Below, piece by piece: positions 34,101-44,579 of a stretch of DNA of 64,000 nucleotides. Under the pieces are notes generated by a model, which made no database searches, was not told where the DNA came from, and saw nothing but the letters and a program-made list of their open reading frames with translations. How positions within the stretch are numbered: the first letter of the stretch is position 1; each line of letters opens with the position of its first letter. Position numbers and translations under genes: made by a program. The stretch comes from Plutella xylostella (taxonomy: Eukaryota; Arthropoda; Insecta; Lepidoptera; Plutellidae): assembly GCF_932276165.1 (NCBI RefSeq), contig NC_064001.1:6517501-6581500 (forward strand), read 5' to 3'.

Positions 34101-37100
34101 ACATTTATATATACCACAATAAAAACAAACCTCGTGTCAATAGAACACGCATACCCCAACCCAGCACAGTACTAGCTTGCTATGCTCGCTTGAAAAAGCA
34201 GCCTTTCCGAACATAAATTTAAAACCCCTTGATAAGTATCTTCCTGTGTCGGCGAAAAACACTAATGCAGGCCAGGACTATGGCTTGTCGTCGTGGTGAT
34301 TAGCTTCATTCGCAGATTGCGCAGGGTGCGCCAGACTTATACATATAAGCAACAGTTGATAGTGTGAATTATGCACCTCTTCCATGCCAGCTGTCTCAAA
34401 TCGCTCATTTTGTGAAACCGTGTAACATGTTTACCTGTCTCATCCAGGTGCGATGCCTCGCCTGCGGTGCCGTCAGCAAGAAGCTGGACCCCTTCCTGGA
34501 CCTCTCCTTAGAGCTGCCGGACCTGCCCGCGTCCCGCGAGCCCGCCGCGCTGCCCGCCTGCCTCGCCAGCTTCCTGCAGGTGAGTGGTGAAGTAGTAAGT
34601 GCGCCGCCCGCTAGATGTCGCTGGAACTAGTGGTTGGTGCACCGCCCGCTAGATGTCGCTGATTCAGGTGATGGTTGAAGTAGTTAGTGCGCCGCCCGCT
34701 AGATGTCGCTGGAGCTTGTAGTTAGTTCACCGCCCGCTAGATGTCGCTGACTCAGGTGATTGTTGAAGTAGTTAGTTCGCAGCCCGCTAGATGTCGCTCC
34801 TTCAAGTGAGTGTTGTAGCAGTTAGTGCGCCGCCCGCTAGATGTCGCTCCTGGATTGTCGCTGGAGCTTTCCAGTTAGTGCGACGCCTATGTCCGTAATG
34901 TCACGTCATGTACAGTTCTCCCATATTAATAATGCGCATGCAAATCTTCGCAAACTGTCGTATTCCCGGAAACACCCGAATCATTGAATCGTAAGAGCAC
35001 TTGCATTTTGATCCTTGTTCGAAAGAAATAGTAGTCAATATCATGTAACACATAATCGAAAACAATTTGGATCAATCAGTCAAGGGTCTCAAGGTCAAGA
35101 TCAATATTACTTTTGTGGAATTATAAAGAGCTGCAATTACACATCGTTCTTGTTATTTTTTTCAAATGTGAATTTAATTTCAACTTTAATTATTTTTGAC
35201 GATGCCATATTATAAGGCACATTTAAGAATAAAATATACTTCACATTGATAGACTTCACTTTGCCAATAAAGCCACACCCAAAAGACCAAGTTTGTAATT
35301 GTAATATTATTGTGAATGATCAGCGCTGTAAATAATGTAAAAAAAATTCTTAATGTGAAATGATCAGTGCTGTAAATACTTTTGAACTAAGATTTAATTT
35401 TTTTATTATATCAACAACGTTTTTTGACGGTTGACAGCACAACAATAACAACTCAAAATATGATTTTATAAATATTTATAATAATGTGGGATAGTAACAC
35501 AAAAGAATTGATAAATATAGAGCTAGTGAAAATCTTAAAGCTACCAAAAACATTTATAACGCCGCGCAGTGAGTTATTTTAATGAACATTTCAAGAGCCG
35601 TGTGTCCTCACTGCCCTGGCTCGGTTAAACAATACACAATACCAAGAGGGCTAAATATCCACATTGGTAGAATCCACCGAGTACCACAATCGGGTACCTC
35701 ACAGCCAGATCGGCCTGATGGCTCACCGTCGCCCCGGCCACCGCCACCATGTATCTTGGAGCAGCTAGCACAGTTGAAGAAGAAAGTTCGCGTTTTAAAA
35801 CATGTGCCCAAAGGTGCAAGACATATGGCAGCAGGAAAACTCGCGGAAGTTATCCAAAGGTGCATGCGGCTGAATGGAGTTGAGGATTGGTTTGAGTTAC
35901 TTTCTTTCTCATACTCCTGCCTAAAGGTTCCCTCACGTGATAAACAAGACCGTTCGCTTACATCCAAAGTTAAAGCTAATATAATTAGCAGCAGTTTGGA
36001 AGAAGATCCTGAAGCTTTTTCAGATAATTTAAATTTTAAACAGAGGTCTCTCTACAAAATCGTAGAAAATAAAGTTTACGACGGAGATCTGGCGGGTGCG
36101 GTTCGGATACTTCTGTCTGATTGTTCCATAGCCAACAATAACACTGAAACCCTTAATGCCCTGCAGTCAAAACATCCCCCGCCCTCTCGCGATCTGGTCT
36201 ACCCGCCCGAACCAAACCTCACTAGCGATCATCTGGTGGTGAAGGGTTCAGATGTTCTGGAAGCGATTAGTTCCTTCAAAAACGGTTCTGCTGGTGGGTT
36301 AGATGGCCTTCGCCCAGAACATCTGAAAGAACTTACATCAGCTAGCGCTGGAGACAACGGTGCCACCTTGGTTCGCGCTCTCGTCGACCTATCAAATTTT
36401 CTATTAAAGGGTTTGGTTAACCGGGAGGTATGCCCTTTCCTATATGGGGCATCTCTTTGCGCCCTGGGGAAGAGGGATGGCGGCATCCGTCCCGTAGCAG
36501 TGGGAAGCGTCATCCGCCGTCTGGTATCAAAATTAGGATGCAGAGCTGCCAGAGAAGCCGCGGTCAAAGTTCTGGAACCGCTGCAGTTGGGCTTTGGCAT
36601 ACCTTTAGGCTGCGAAGCGGCGATCCACGCTACCCGTGCTTTTGCCCTTTCAGCAACTGCAGATAAAGTTATTTTTAAAGTCGACGTCAAAAACGCATTT
36701 AACTGCATAGAGCGTGACATCATACTGGATAAGACAAGAGAACACGTCCCTTCATTATACCCATACCTACACCAATGTTACGCATACCCTAGCAACCTCT
36801 TTTTTGGCGAACACAAAATCAAATCCCAGGTAGGAGTACAGCAAGGAGATCCGTTGGGCCCATTATTATTTAGCCTGGCTATCCAGGATGTAGTGAAATC
36901 CCTACGTTCACCCCTAAACGTCTGGTACTTGGATGACGGCTGCATTGGCGGTAGCCCCGACGAAGTTTTAAATGACATTGAGACTTTAAAAACACAATTC
37001 AAAAGAATAGGACTGGAATCAAACCCCGAAAAATGTGAGCTGTTTTCACCAGACAACACGAGCGACAATGCCACACAATTTGGCCTTAAGCTGCCAGGTA

Positions 37101-40100
37101 TAAAGTTGCTGGTGAAGACAAATTTTTCTCTATTAGGCTCTCCAATATTTCCCGAGGGGATACCAAACATATTAAATTCAAAAATTTCAACTTTGAAAGG
37201 CACTATGCCCCATTTGAAACACCTACCTGCCCATGTAGCCTTCACCATTCTGCGTAGCTGTCTTTCCATCCCAAAATTAACTTACTTCGCAAGAACAGCC
37301 CCCGTCTGGTCCCACAGGACACTGGCAGATACATACGACGCTGTTTTAAAAGAGTTGTCAGAGGTCATCCTTAACATAGAAATGTCTCCATCCCAGTGGG
37401 ACCAGGCGGCGCTCCCCGTGCGTCACGGCGGCCTCGGCATCCGCCGCCTGCAGGACACCGAGCTCCCGGCTTTTTTGGCTTCCTCACACGGAGTGTTGAA
37501 TCTAGTCACTCGCATTTTAAAAATTAATGGTGACGGATTCAGCATTCCTTTTGTGGGGGAGGCTGAAAGGTTATGGAGATCTCGGTGTCCTGGAAGCGAC
37601 GTGCCCGAGCAGCCAGGGGCACAACGGATGTGGGACGATGAGCTGTGTAAGTTGGCCCTGGAACAACTCATGGCACAGAGCACAGGGGAGGAACTCGCCC
37701 GTCTACGCTCAGCCTCCTGCCCGGAGTCAGGTGCGTGGCTCCACGCGGTGCCTTCGCCCCACTTGGGGACGTTGTTGGATGGCGACACGCTACGAGTAGC
37801 CATAGCGCTCCGCTTAGGATGCAACGTCTGCCACCCACATCGTTGCATTTGCGGGGCGGAGGTCAACGGGCAGGGTCGCCACGGGCTACACTGTGTCCGG
37901 AGCGCGGGTAGATTTTCCCGGCACCAAGCGCTAAATGACGTAGTAAAAAGAGGCCTAACATCAGCAGGCATCCCCTGTGCTCTCGAACCAAGGGGGTTGT
38001 CTCGTACGGACGGGAAGAGACCAGACGGGTTAACGCTGATTCCGTGGGAGAAAGGCCGCTGTCTACTGTGGGACGCTACTTGCGTGTGCACATTTGCACA
38101 ATCACACTTAGCGGCCACCACAGTGACAGCGGGCGCTGCCGCGGAGTCAGCGGCGAGGGCAAAAACTTTGAAGTACTCAAATCTTTTGCCTTCATTCATC
38201 TTTGTCCCTCTGGCCATAGAGACCACCGGCGCATGGGGAAGGCAGGGGAAAGCCTTTGTGAAAGAAATAGGAAAAAGAATGAGGGACAAGGGGCTCGACC
38301 CCCGGTCCGGAGCATTCCTCCTACAAAGGCTCTCCCTTGCCGTCCAGAGGGGCAATGCGGCGTGTATTTTAGGCACATGCACCAGTCATACACCGGACCG
38401 CCCCCAATAGGTCAGTTTTAGGTTTCAGTTTCATACATAAAAATATTATTCTAATTCTTAGCGTTTTTTTGTTTATATTTACATACTTAGTTTAATAATT
38501 TAGTTAGTTATTAGTGCTTATTTAATTTTATCTAGTTATAAGTTTTGTGTTTAATTGTATTAGTTATATATTCATAATCTTATTAAATAAACTTACGTAT
38601 TTTTTTAATATAAACCTGTGTTTGAAATCCATTTCTCCTTATAATATAAACCTTGTGTTATTCAAACCTTTTTTCATCCATCTTTACATCAGCTTCAGTA
38701 AGACACTTGAAAAGTACCTACTGTAACATTTTCGAAGTAAATTTTAATATTATGGAATATTATGAATTATTGAATCAAATTTCGTTACTGATAAATCAAT
38801 TATCTCTTTTAGCACCAATTACATAATTCTACTAAAATTTCATTAAGGAAATGCACTTAACCACTCTAAATACATAATAGTTTTCTAACTCTCGGGAATA
38901 CGACCGTTGCCGAACAATGGCGAAGATTTCTATGTGCATTATCAATTTTGGGGAACTGTATGTAATTTTGTACTATCTTCCATGTGATAACTTAATTAAA
39001 CCCCTGATTCCCGCCAGGTGGAAGAGCTAGCGGACACGGAGCGCTACCACTGCGCGTCGTGCAAGTGCAAGCAGAAGTCCACCAAGCAGTTCTGGCTGCG
39101 GCGGCTGCCCAACGTGCTCTGTCTGCATCTCAAGCGGTTCCGCTGGCATAATTACTTCAGGTATACTTCGTGATGTTCGCCTGATGTGTGCTTTCTTTTT
39201 CTATGTAGATTACTGGTTGTGGTCGCGCCAATCTAACCGTGATAGATAAAGATGCTGGTATTTGACTTAGTTACATAGCATCTCTATCGACATTTATAAA
39301 TTGGTCTAGTGCTAGTTAAACGGTCGTATTTTACGCAAATGAAGGTATAAAGATTAGTGACGTTTGTCTGCTCAGATAAAATGCTGTGCTGCGGGATCAG
39401 ACCAGCTTGCTTAGCATCTTAATCTACGTAGATAATTGTGATTAATGCATATCCAAAAATCAAGTCGCCGTGTTTAATTACTGCTGGCCTACTTTTGTAT
39501 TTGAACGCACCTATTTTATTTAACATTTTTCATCACGTTACAGAACCAAAGTGGACACGTCGATATCGTTCCCGCTGTCGGCGCTGGACATGTCCCAGTT
39601 CGTGCCGGCGAGCGGGCGCGGCGAGCGCGCGCTGTACGACCTGGCCGCCGTCATCGTGCACCACGGCTCCGGGTCAGTCACACTGTATACGTCATGTAGA
39701 CGCAGATTGTATATAGTTACAGCATACAAAATGGCGGCGTCTGCTCATAAACGTTGAGAAACTTACTCAATGGCGGAGAATTACTAGTATTCAGTCTGTA
39801 GCCAGAAACAGAACCAGTGGACACGTCGATATCGTTCCCGCTGTCGGCGCTGGACATGTCCCAGTTCGTGCCGGCGAGCGGGCGCGGCGAGCGCGCGCTG
39901 TACGACCTGGCCGCCGTCATCGTGCACCACGGCTCCGGGTCAGTCACACTCTATACCTACATTATGTAGACCAGGCGGATTACAGAATACAAAATGGCGG
40001 CCGTCTACTCATGAACGGGAAGTTGAGAAATTTACTCAATGGCGGAGAATCAATAGGTCCTTACCACAAAAAAAAAAATACAGTATTTAACAGGTGTTTA

Positions 40101-41837
40101 GAAAGAAAGAAAAAGAAAGAAAGAAGATTTAGCGCTGTCAAACGCCAACAAAATGTGTCAAAATTCTTTTAAACACTTGTTAAACAGTGTTTAAAGTTTA
40201 TTGTGGTAGTACAGCTTTTATTAAGTCTGTAGCCAGCAACAGAACCAGTGGACACGTCGATATCGTTCCCGCTGTCGGCGCTGGACATGTCCCAGTTCGT
40301 GCCGGCGAGCGGGCGCGGCGAGCGCGCGCTGTACGACCTGGCCGCCGTCATCGTGCACCACGGCTCCGGGTCAGTCACACTCTATACCTACATTATGTAG
40401 ACCAGGCGGATTACAGAATACAAAATGGCGGCCGTCTACTCATGAACGGGAAGTTGAGAAATTTACTCAATGGCGGAGAATCAATAGGTCCTTACCACAA
40501 AAAAAAATACAGTATTTAACAGGTGTTTAGAAAGAAAGAAAGAAAGAAAAAGAAAGAAAGAAGATTTAGCGCTGTCAAACGCCAACAAAATGTGTCAAAA
40601 TTCTTTTAAACACTTGTTAAACAGTGTTTAAAGTTTATTGTGGTAGTACAGCTAGTATTAAGTCTGTAGCCAGCAACAGAACCAGTGGACACGTCGATAT
40701 CGTTCGTGCCGGCGAGCGGGCGCGGCGAGCGCGCGCTGTACGACCTGGCCGCCGTCATCGTGCACCACGGCTCCGGGTCAGTCACACTGTATACGTCATG
40801 TAGACGCAGATTGTATATAGTTACAGCATACAAAATGGCGGCCGTCTACTCATGAACGGGAAGTTGAGAAATTTACGCTATGGCGGAGAATCAATAAGGC
40901 CTTACCACAAAAACTTAGACACTATTTAACAGGTGTTTAGCGCTGTCAAACGTCCACAAAATGTTTCAAAATTCTATTTAAACACTTGTTAAACAGTGTT
41001 TAAAGTTTATTGTGGTAGTACAGATCGCGCGCTGTACGACCTGGCCGCCGTCATCGTGCACCACGGCTCCGGGTCAGTCACACTGTATACGTCATGTAGA
41101 CGCAGATTGTATATAGTTACAGCATACAAAATGGCGGCGTCTGCTCATAAACGTTGAGAAACTTACTCAATGGCGGAGAATTACTAGTATTCAGTCTGTA
41201 GCCAGCAACAGAACCAGTGGACACGTCGATATCGTTCCCGCTGTCGGCGCTGGACATGTCCCAGTTCGTGCCGGCGAGCGGGCGCGGCGAGCGCGCGCTG
41301 TACGACCTGGCCGCCGTCATCGTGCACCACGGCTCCGGGTCAGTCACACTCTCCCCTCTAGCTCTCTCGTGTCGTGGCGGTCAATATATCCCATTGGGTT
41401 GTGAGAGAAATGGAACCGATAGCACGCGCACACACTTTGGGCACTATAATCAGTCCCGCGCCGATGGCTGATTTCAAATGAGATTGGCCGCCGTGGTCGA
41501 AATTCGACTAGGAGGACATTACATTTATACAAGGTGATTGAAAACCCTCAGAATGCGACTGATAACGCACTAATGCGTTGTAACTCATGCCGCCCGCCTT
41601 CCAAATCCTAGGGCGTTTCGTTAAATGTAATTTATGTAATTACTAATTTGTCATTTCTATTTCAGTGCGGGGTCAGGCCACTACACAGCGTTTGCGATAA
41701 ACGAAGACCAGTGGTTCCACTTCAACGACCAGACGGTGCGGGCGACGGACGCGGAGACGGTGGCTTCGTGCAAGCCCTACATATTGTTCTACATCCGGAG
41801 GGAAATATCCCTCCCCCCGCTAGCCACCGCCTTGTGA
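31131..41837 (+). CDS. Usp3: ubiquitin-specific protease, USP3 type, ten exons, 558 aa
   Basis: Exons: 31,131..31,221; 31,747..31,891; 32,141..32,411; 32,663..33,004; 33,469..33,617; 33,993..34,095; 34,448..34,579; 39,018..39,160; 39,544..39,672; 41,666..41,837. All junctions have GT/AG and keep frame. The N-terminus is a zinc-finger UBP domain (WLCLHCGAVHCGRYVNGHAEKH), then a variable Ser-rich linker, then the C19 protease: Cys box GLKNLGNTCFMNAVLQSLSN, GYQQQDAHEFLRYMLD, zinc pairs CLACG and CASCKCK, and the His box GSGHYTAFAINEDQWFHFND. These segments match vertebrate USP3 better than USP44/49. USP3 removes ubiquitin from histones H2A/H2B in the nucleus. Length compares with about 520 residues in human. 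Intron 7 (4.4 kb) carries a LINE and a repeat array, and intron 9 carries five extra copies of exon 9. Confidence 0.93.
33180..33400 (+). mobile_element. degraded RTE LINE 3' fragment in USP3 intron 4
   Basis: AGAGTGGAGACCGCGACTAGGCAAAC at 33,283 and the following GACGCCC-like and GACGACAT..GTGGC words correspond to 24,063-24,150 of the RTE copy. Heavily mutated. Confidence 0.55.
34580..34890 (+). repeat. tandem repeat array starting at the USP3 exon 7 donor
   Basis: Six copies of CGCTAGATGTCGCT preceded by GCC or CACCGCC, spaced about 45 bp. Larger units of about 92 bp repeat the exon 7 donor context: CAGGTGAGTGGTGAAGTAG at the true donor, then CAGGTGATGGTTGAAGTAG, CAGGTGATTGTTGAAGTAG and CAAGTGAGTGTTGTAGCAG. 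The array therefore duplicates donor-like sequences just inside the intron. Confidence 0.8.
35400..38620 (+). mobile_element. full-length-looking RLE-type non-LTR retrotransposon in USP3 intron 7
   Basis: Limits are approximate. The core is the uninterrupted ORF at 35,582-38,410. The right part (38,430-38,610) is an AT-rich 3' UTR ending in an AATAAA-containing stretch, and the same 3' UTR occurs in inverse orientation at 48.0-48.1 kb, proving it is a repeat family. It is inserted in the same orientation as USP3, within one intron, so the host gene can splice it out. No target duplication could be fixed by eye. Confidence 0.75.
35582..38410 (+). CDS. reverse transcriptase / restriction-like endonuclease polyprotein, 942 aa
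   Basis: Parts in order: a CCHH zinc finger (C8, C11, H27, H32); a Pro-rich linker; the reverse transcriptase with GGLDGLRPEHL (thumb/finger entry), KVDVKNAFNCIE (first catalytic Asp), GVQQGDPLGPLLF and WYLDDG (Y-x-D-D, about residue 449); a thumb region ending LPVRHGGLGIRRL; a C-terminal Cys/His knuckle (CNVCHPHRCICG..GRHGLHC, about residues 750-772); and RPDG then WDATC (PD-x15-D, about 812-830), as in restriction-like endonucleases of the R2/R4/NeSL/HERO type. An in-frame TGA precedes the ATG. No stop or shift interrupts the frame, and catalytic residues are present, so it may be active. The exact clade cannot be assigned without a tree. Confidence 0.85.
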   Translation: MNISRAVCPHCPGSVKQYTIPRGLNIHIGRIHRVPQSGTSQPDRPDGSPSPRPPPPCILEQLAQLKKKVRVLKHVPKGARHMAAGKLAEVIQRCMRLNGVEDWFELLSFSYSCLKVPSRDKQDRSLTSKVKANIISSSLEEDPEAFSDNLNFKQRSLYKIVENKVYDGDLAGAVRILLSDCSIANNNTETLNALQSKHPPPSRDLVYPPEPNLTSDHLVVKGSDVLEAISSFKNGSAGGLDGLRPEHLKELTSASAGDNGATLVRALVDLSNFLLKGLVNREVCPFLYGASLCALGKRDGGIRPVAVGSVIRRLVSKLGCRAAREAAVKVLEPLQLGFGIPLGCEAAIHATRAFALSATADKVIFKVDVKNAFNCIERDIILDKTREHVPSLYPYLHQCYAYPSNLFFGEHKIKSQVGVQQGDPLGPLLFSLAIQDVVKSLRSPLNVWYLDDGCIGGSPDEVLNDIETLKTQFKRIGLESNPEKCELFSPDNTSDNATQFGLKLPGIKLLVKTNFSLLGSPIFPEGIPNILNSKISTLKGTMPHLKHLPAHVAFTILRSCLSIPKLTYFARTAPVWSHRTLADTYDAVLKELSEVILNIEMSPSQWDQAALPVRHGGLGIRRLQDTELPAFLASSHGVLNLVTRILKINGDGFSIPFVGEAERLWRSRCPGSDVPEQPGAQRMWDDELCKLALEQLMAQSTGEELARLRSASCPESGAWLHAVPSPHLGTLLDGDTLRVAIALRLGCNVCHPHRCICGAEVNGQGRHGLHCVRSAGRFSRHQALNDVVKRGLTSAGIPCALEPRGLSRTDGKRPDGLTLIPWEKGRCLLWDATCVCTFAQSHLAATTVTAGAAAESAARAKTLKYSNLLPSFIFVPLAIETTGAWGRQGKAFVKEIGKRMRDKGLDPRSGAFLLQRLSLAVQRGNAACILGTCTSHTPDRPQ
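39673..41338 (+). repeat. tandem array of five extra copies of USP3 exon 9 with flanking intron
   Basis: Copies of the 129-bp exon occur at 39,812-39,938, 40,243-40,369, 40,680-40,776 (30 bp deleted inside), 41,025-41,072 (3' part only) and 41,212-41,338. Exon sequences look identical to the original except that every copy with a 5' end lacks two bases (AACCAG instead of AACCAAAG), making 127 bp. All keep the GG|GTCAGTCAC donor. The original branch/pyrimidine region before the acceptor is not duplicated; copies are preceded by GTAGCCAGMAACAG. Intron units carry CAAAATGGCGGC and, in two of them, an AAAGAAAG microsatellite. Copies would shift the frame if spliced, so they are probably pseudo-exons. 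Confidence 0.9.
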
Positions 41838-43302
41838 CCGCGGCGCACCAGATAGTTCCCCACGCCACCAACAGATGGCGGTAATCAGGTATTACTCGCA
41901 CTTTCCACACGGAAATGCAGTGATGTGTCGAATTCGATACGAGTTCGGATATTTTAGCTTGTCAGTGATCTCGTAACGTTCCATATTCAGAGCCAGTATC
42001 AAATTTTAAATTAGTTTCGGTGTAATGCGAGTCTCGGCGACTTGCGGCTGCTTGAGGAAGCAGTGGTTAGGAGTATTCGCAACAATCAGTTTTGATTACA
42101 AAAGCTTCTTCGCTAGATCTGTAAGGAATACAGGACTTGGTGCCGCCTTTATACGACGGTTGTTGCGGATGGTATTGAAATACATTAATAATCTGTTTTA
42201 GATTAACGCAAAATTTGTTTTATGGTACAAATAAATCAAGATACAGGTTTTAAATTGTCGTATTTTTATGTATTCTGCTGACTTTAATATGTCCTCAATA
42301 GTTTACACATAGAACCGAAGGAAATATTTTCCAGTACTTTTTTAATGTCTTCTAACATTCAATAGGTAAACATCTTTTAGTGTAAATGAGTTTGAAATCA
42401 TAAGTTATTTTAATAGCATTCCTAAAAGTGAGCCGGTCTCACTAATTTGTCTTTTCTTTTTACAGGAAATATTTTGTAATACAGGTGTCGTGAGTGGTGT
42501 CACCTTGCTAGTTCAAATATGATTGTGTTTCAAAGTGTAACATTAAAACCTGCGTAATGCCTTTTAAGTATATGAAATCAATCTGTAAGTAAAATAGCGT
42601 GTATACCTAATCCTACATTGGATAATAATATTTAATAAGTCTATCAAATGCATCATGTTGGTTTTGAAGTAAATTCTTCGTACAATGTAGTAAGTATATT
42701 ATTATTATTTAATCTAGTATGCATCTTGATTTTGTAAACTCTTAAACATATTTCCCAATTTATCATTACCTGTTTTAGTAATATTCCAAATAACATGACG
42801 CATTTGAAAGTACAAAGTTAAATGTATATGTAGCAATAATGAAATATAGCAATGTCTGATCTATGCAGTTGTTAATTAACTCATATAGGAGAGCTTCAAA
42901 GTTTATTCAAACATTGCCAGTTATTTACATATACATGAATGTATTATGAATTTTTAAAAATAAACACGAAATAAGACAATGTATTATCGCCATAACCATT
43001 TTTTTAGGTTTGCATAAATACTGTGTCTGTTTCATGTATGTACTAGACAAATGCCTTCTCAAATGAAATTCATTTATTACCTAAATACTCAATTCTTAAA
43101 GCAGATTAAATGCTTATTATGATGTTTCTGAATCTTTTAATATCTGAATGGCTGATATATTTTACGTCAGGATGCCATATTACCTACTATTTTACAAATA
43201 GCTTATTTTACCTTACCTCATTTTGTTAACTTGGGCACAGTTAAGAATAAATACCTGCTAGTGAGACAAGGCTTTTGAAGTAACACTTACTATATCATAA
43301 TA
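41838..43302. other. 3' flank of USP3
   Basis: Probable 3' UTR and spacer. Several AATAAA words are present (for example near 42,230 and 42,960), so the poly(A) site is unclear. No further ORF. Confidence 0.4.
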
Positions 43303-43423
43303 TACAGCATGTTGCAAAAAGGGTATACTAAGCCGAAACCAACGTGTGATAATACATGTGTTAGATATAACATGCTGCACACCTAGGCTTCGGTTTAGTA
43401 TACCCTTTTTGTAACACCCTGTA
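43303..43423. mobile_element. MITE, 121 bp, nearly a full hairpin
   Basis: TACAGCATGTTGCAAAAAGG..ATACTAAGCCGAAACC at the left is the inverse of GGCTTCGGTTTAGTATACCC..TTTGTAACACCCTGTA at the right. Ends TACAG..CTGTA and TA flanks suggest a mariner-type MITE. Confidence 0.75.
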
Positions 43424-44579
43424 GAGTGTGGTAGATTTAGATTGATGTAAACTAAAATTTCCGTTTCGGCAGACAAGTGACCCTAGCAGATATTGTGTAT
43501 TATGAAACTTATGGAGTTGATAAATATACAGACAGAATGTTAAAACCTGTACCAGGTTGGTAGTACATAGATCTGAGGGTATTGTAGGCACGTCATTCTA
43601 TCCACACATTGAATAACTTTCATTGGTCCGCTGGTAGTTTTTTTTATTGCACTGTGGTTTTGGGCTCAATCTCAGTAAGTTTTTTTATCATACCTTATTG
43701 GTATGGCTCGGATAAATATATCTTTATCGGAATATAAGTTATTCTATAAAACCGTTTCAGCTTTAGCGCAGTTTTTTAAATATTATGATTTCACATATGT
43801 TTAGTATTTTATGAGATTATCGACGTTTCGCGCTCGTCCGATAATAATACCTACATCTACAGGTTTTAATAAAGTATGGTGATTATCGTAGGTACAGTCG
43901 ACTCTATAAACAGGTATAAACTTTTGACCTGTAGTTACTCCATTCCGGTTTGTGAAGTTTGCTTTTGAAATAAGTGTAATACCTAAATAAAATATTATGT
44001 GTTATGACTGTGGTTTGCTTTCAATAAAATAGCATTGTTTTCTTAGAACAATTTATAAGTTGAGATTCAACCGAATGCTATGAAATAATAACTACATCGG
44101 CTTTTATCACCCTCGTCATAGAAGATATAATGTGATAGTCTTTTAAAATAATACTGTGTACATATTTCTGTTTTTACTCATGTCTTATGTCGTGTAAAGT
44201 TGACCACATGTAAATGAATTGATGAAATTATGTGTGGCTAGCTGATCCTTTCACAAGGTATTATGAATGGAGCGAACAAATTATGATTGCAAGTTTTGTG
44301 TACTTCATTTACTCGAAGTTGATAGTGATTGAATTTAATAAATTCGCCAATTTAAATACCAAAGCAGTAGTTTTATTTAAACTTCTTACTTATGCAACAG
44401 GTGCGAGATCGAAAGAGATAAATAATGTATAGGTAATGGCCAGTTCACAATAAGTACACGATAAGTAACATATACCAGACGTCGCTTGAAGCCTGCGTGG
44501 ATATCTGAGTTTGCATGGAATACCACCTACATACCTTCATTAATTATGGCAGTCTGTGACTGCGTGCTAGCGGCCAAGT
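43424..44579. other. gene-free spacer
   Basis: AT-rich; no gene or named repeat seen. The last part should contain the 3' UTR of the minus-strand gene ending at 44,580. Confidence 0.4.

Noticed and set aside
34606..34850. A CRISPR array
   Set aside because: Spacing is regular, but the intervening sequence is itself repeated and this is a eukaryotic intron; a tandem repeat.
37423..38382. A 319-codon minus-strand ORF
   Set aside because: It lies wholly antisense to the intact LINE polyprotein and has no domain; a shadow frame.
40169..41347. Repeated minus-strand ORFs starting MTDPEPWCTM
   Set aside because: Antisense of the copied USP3 exon 9; their repetition comes from the exon array.
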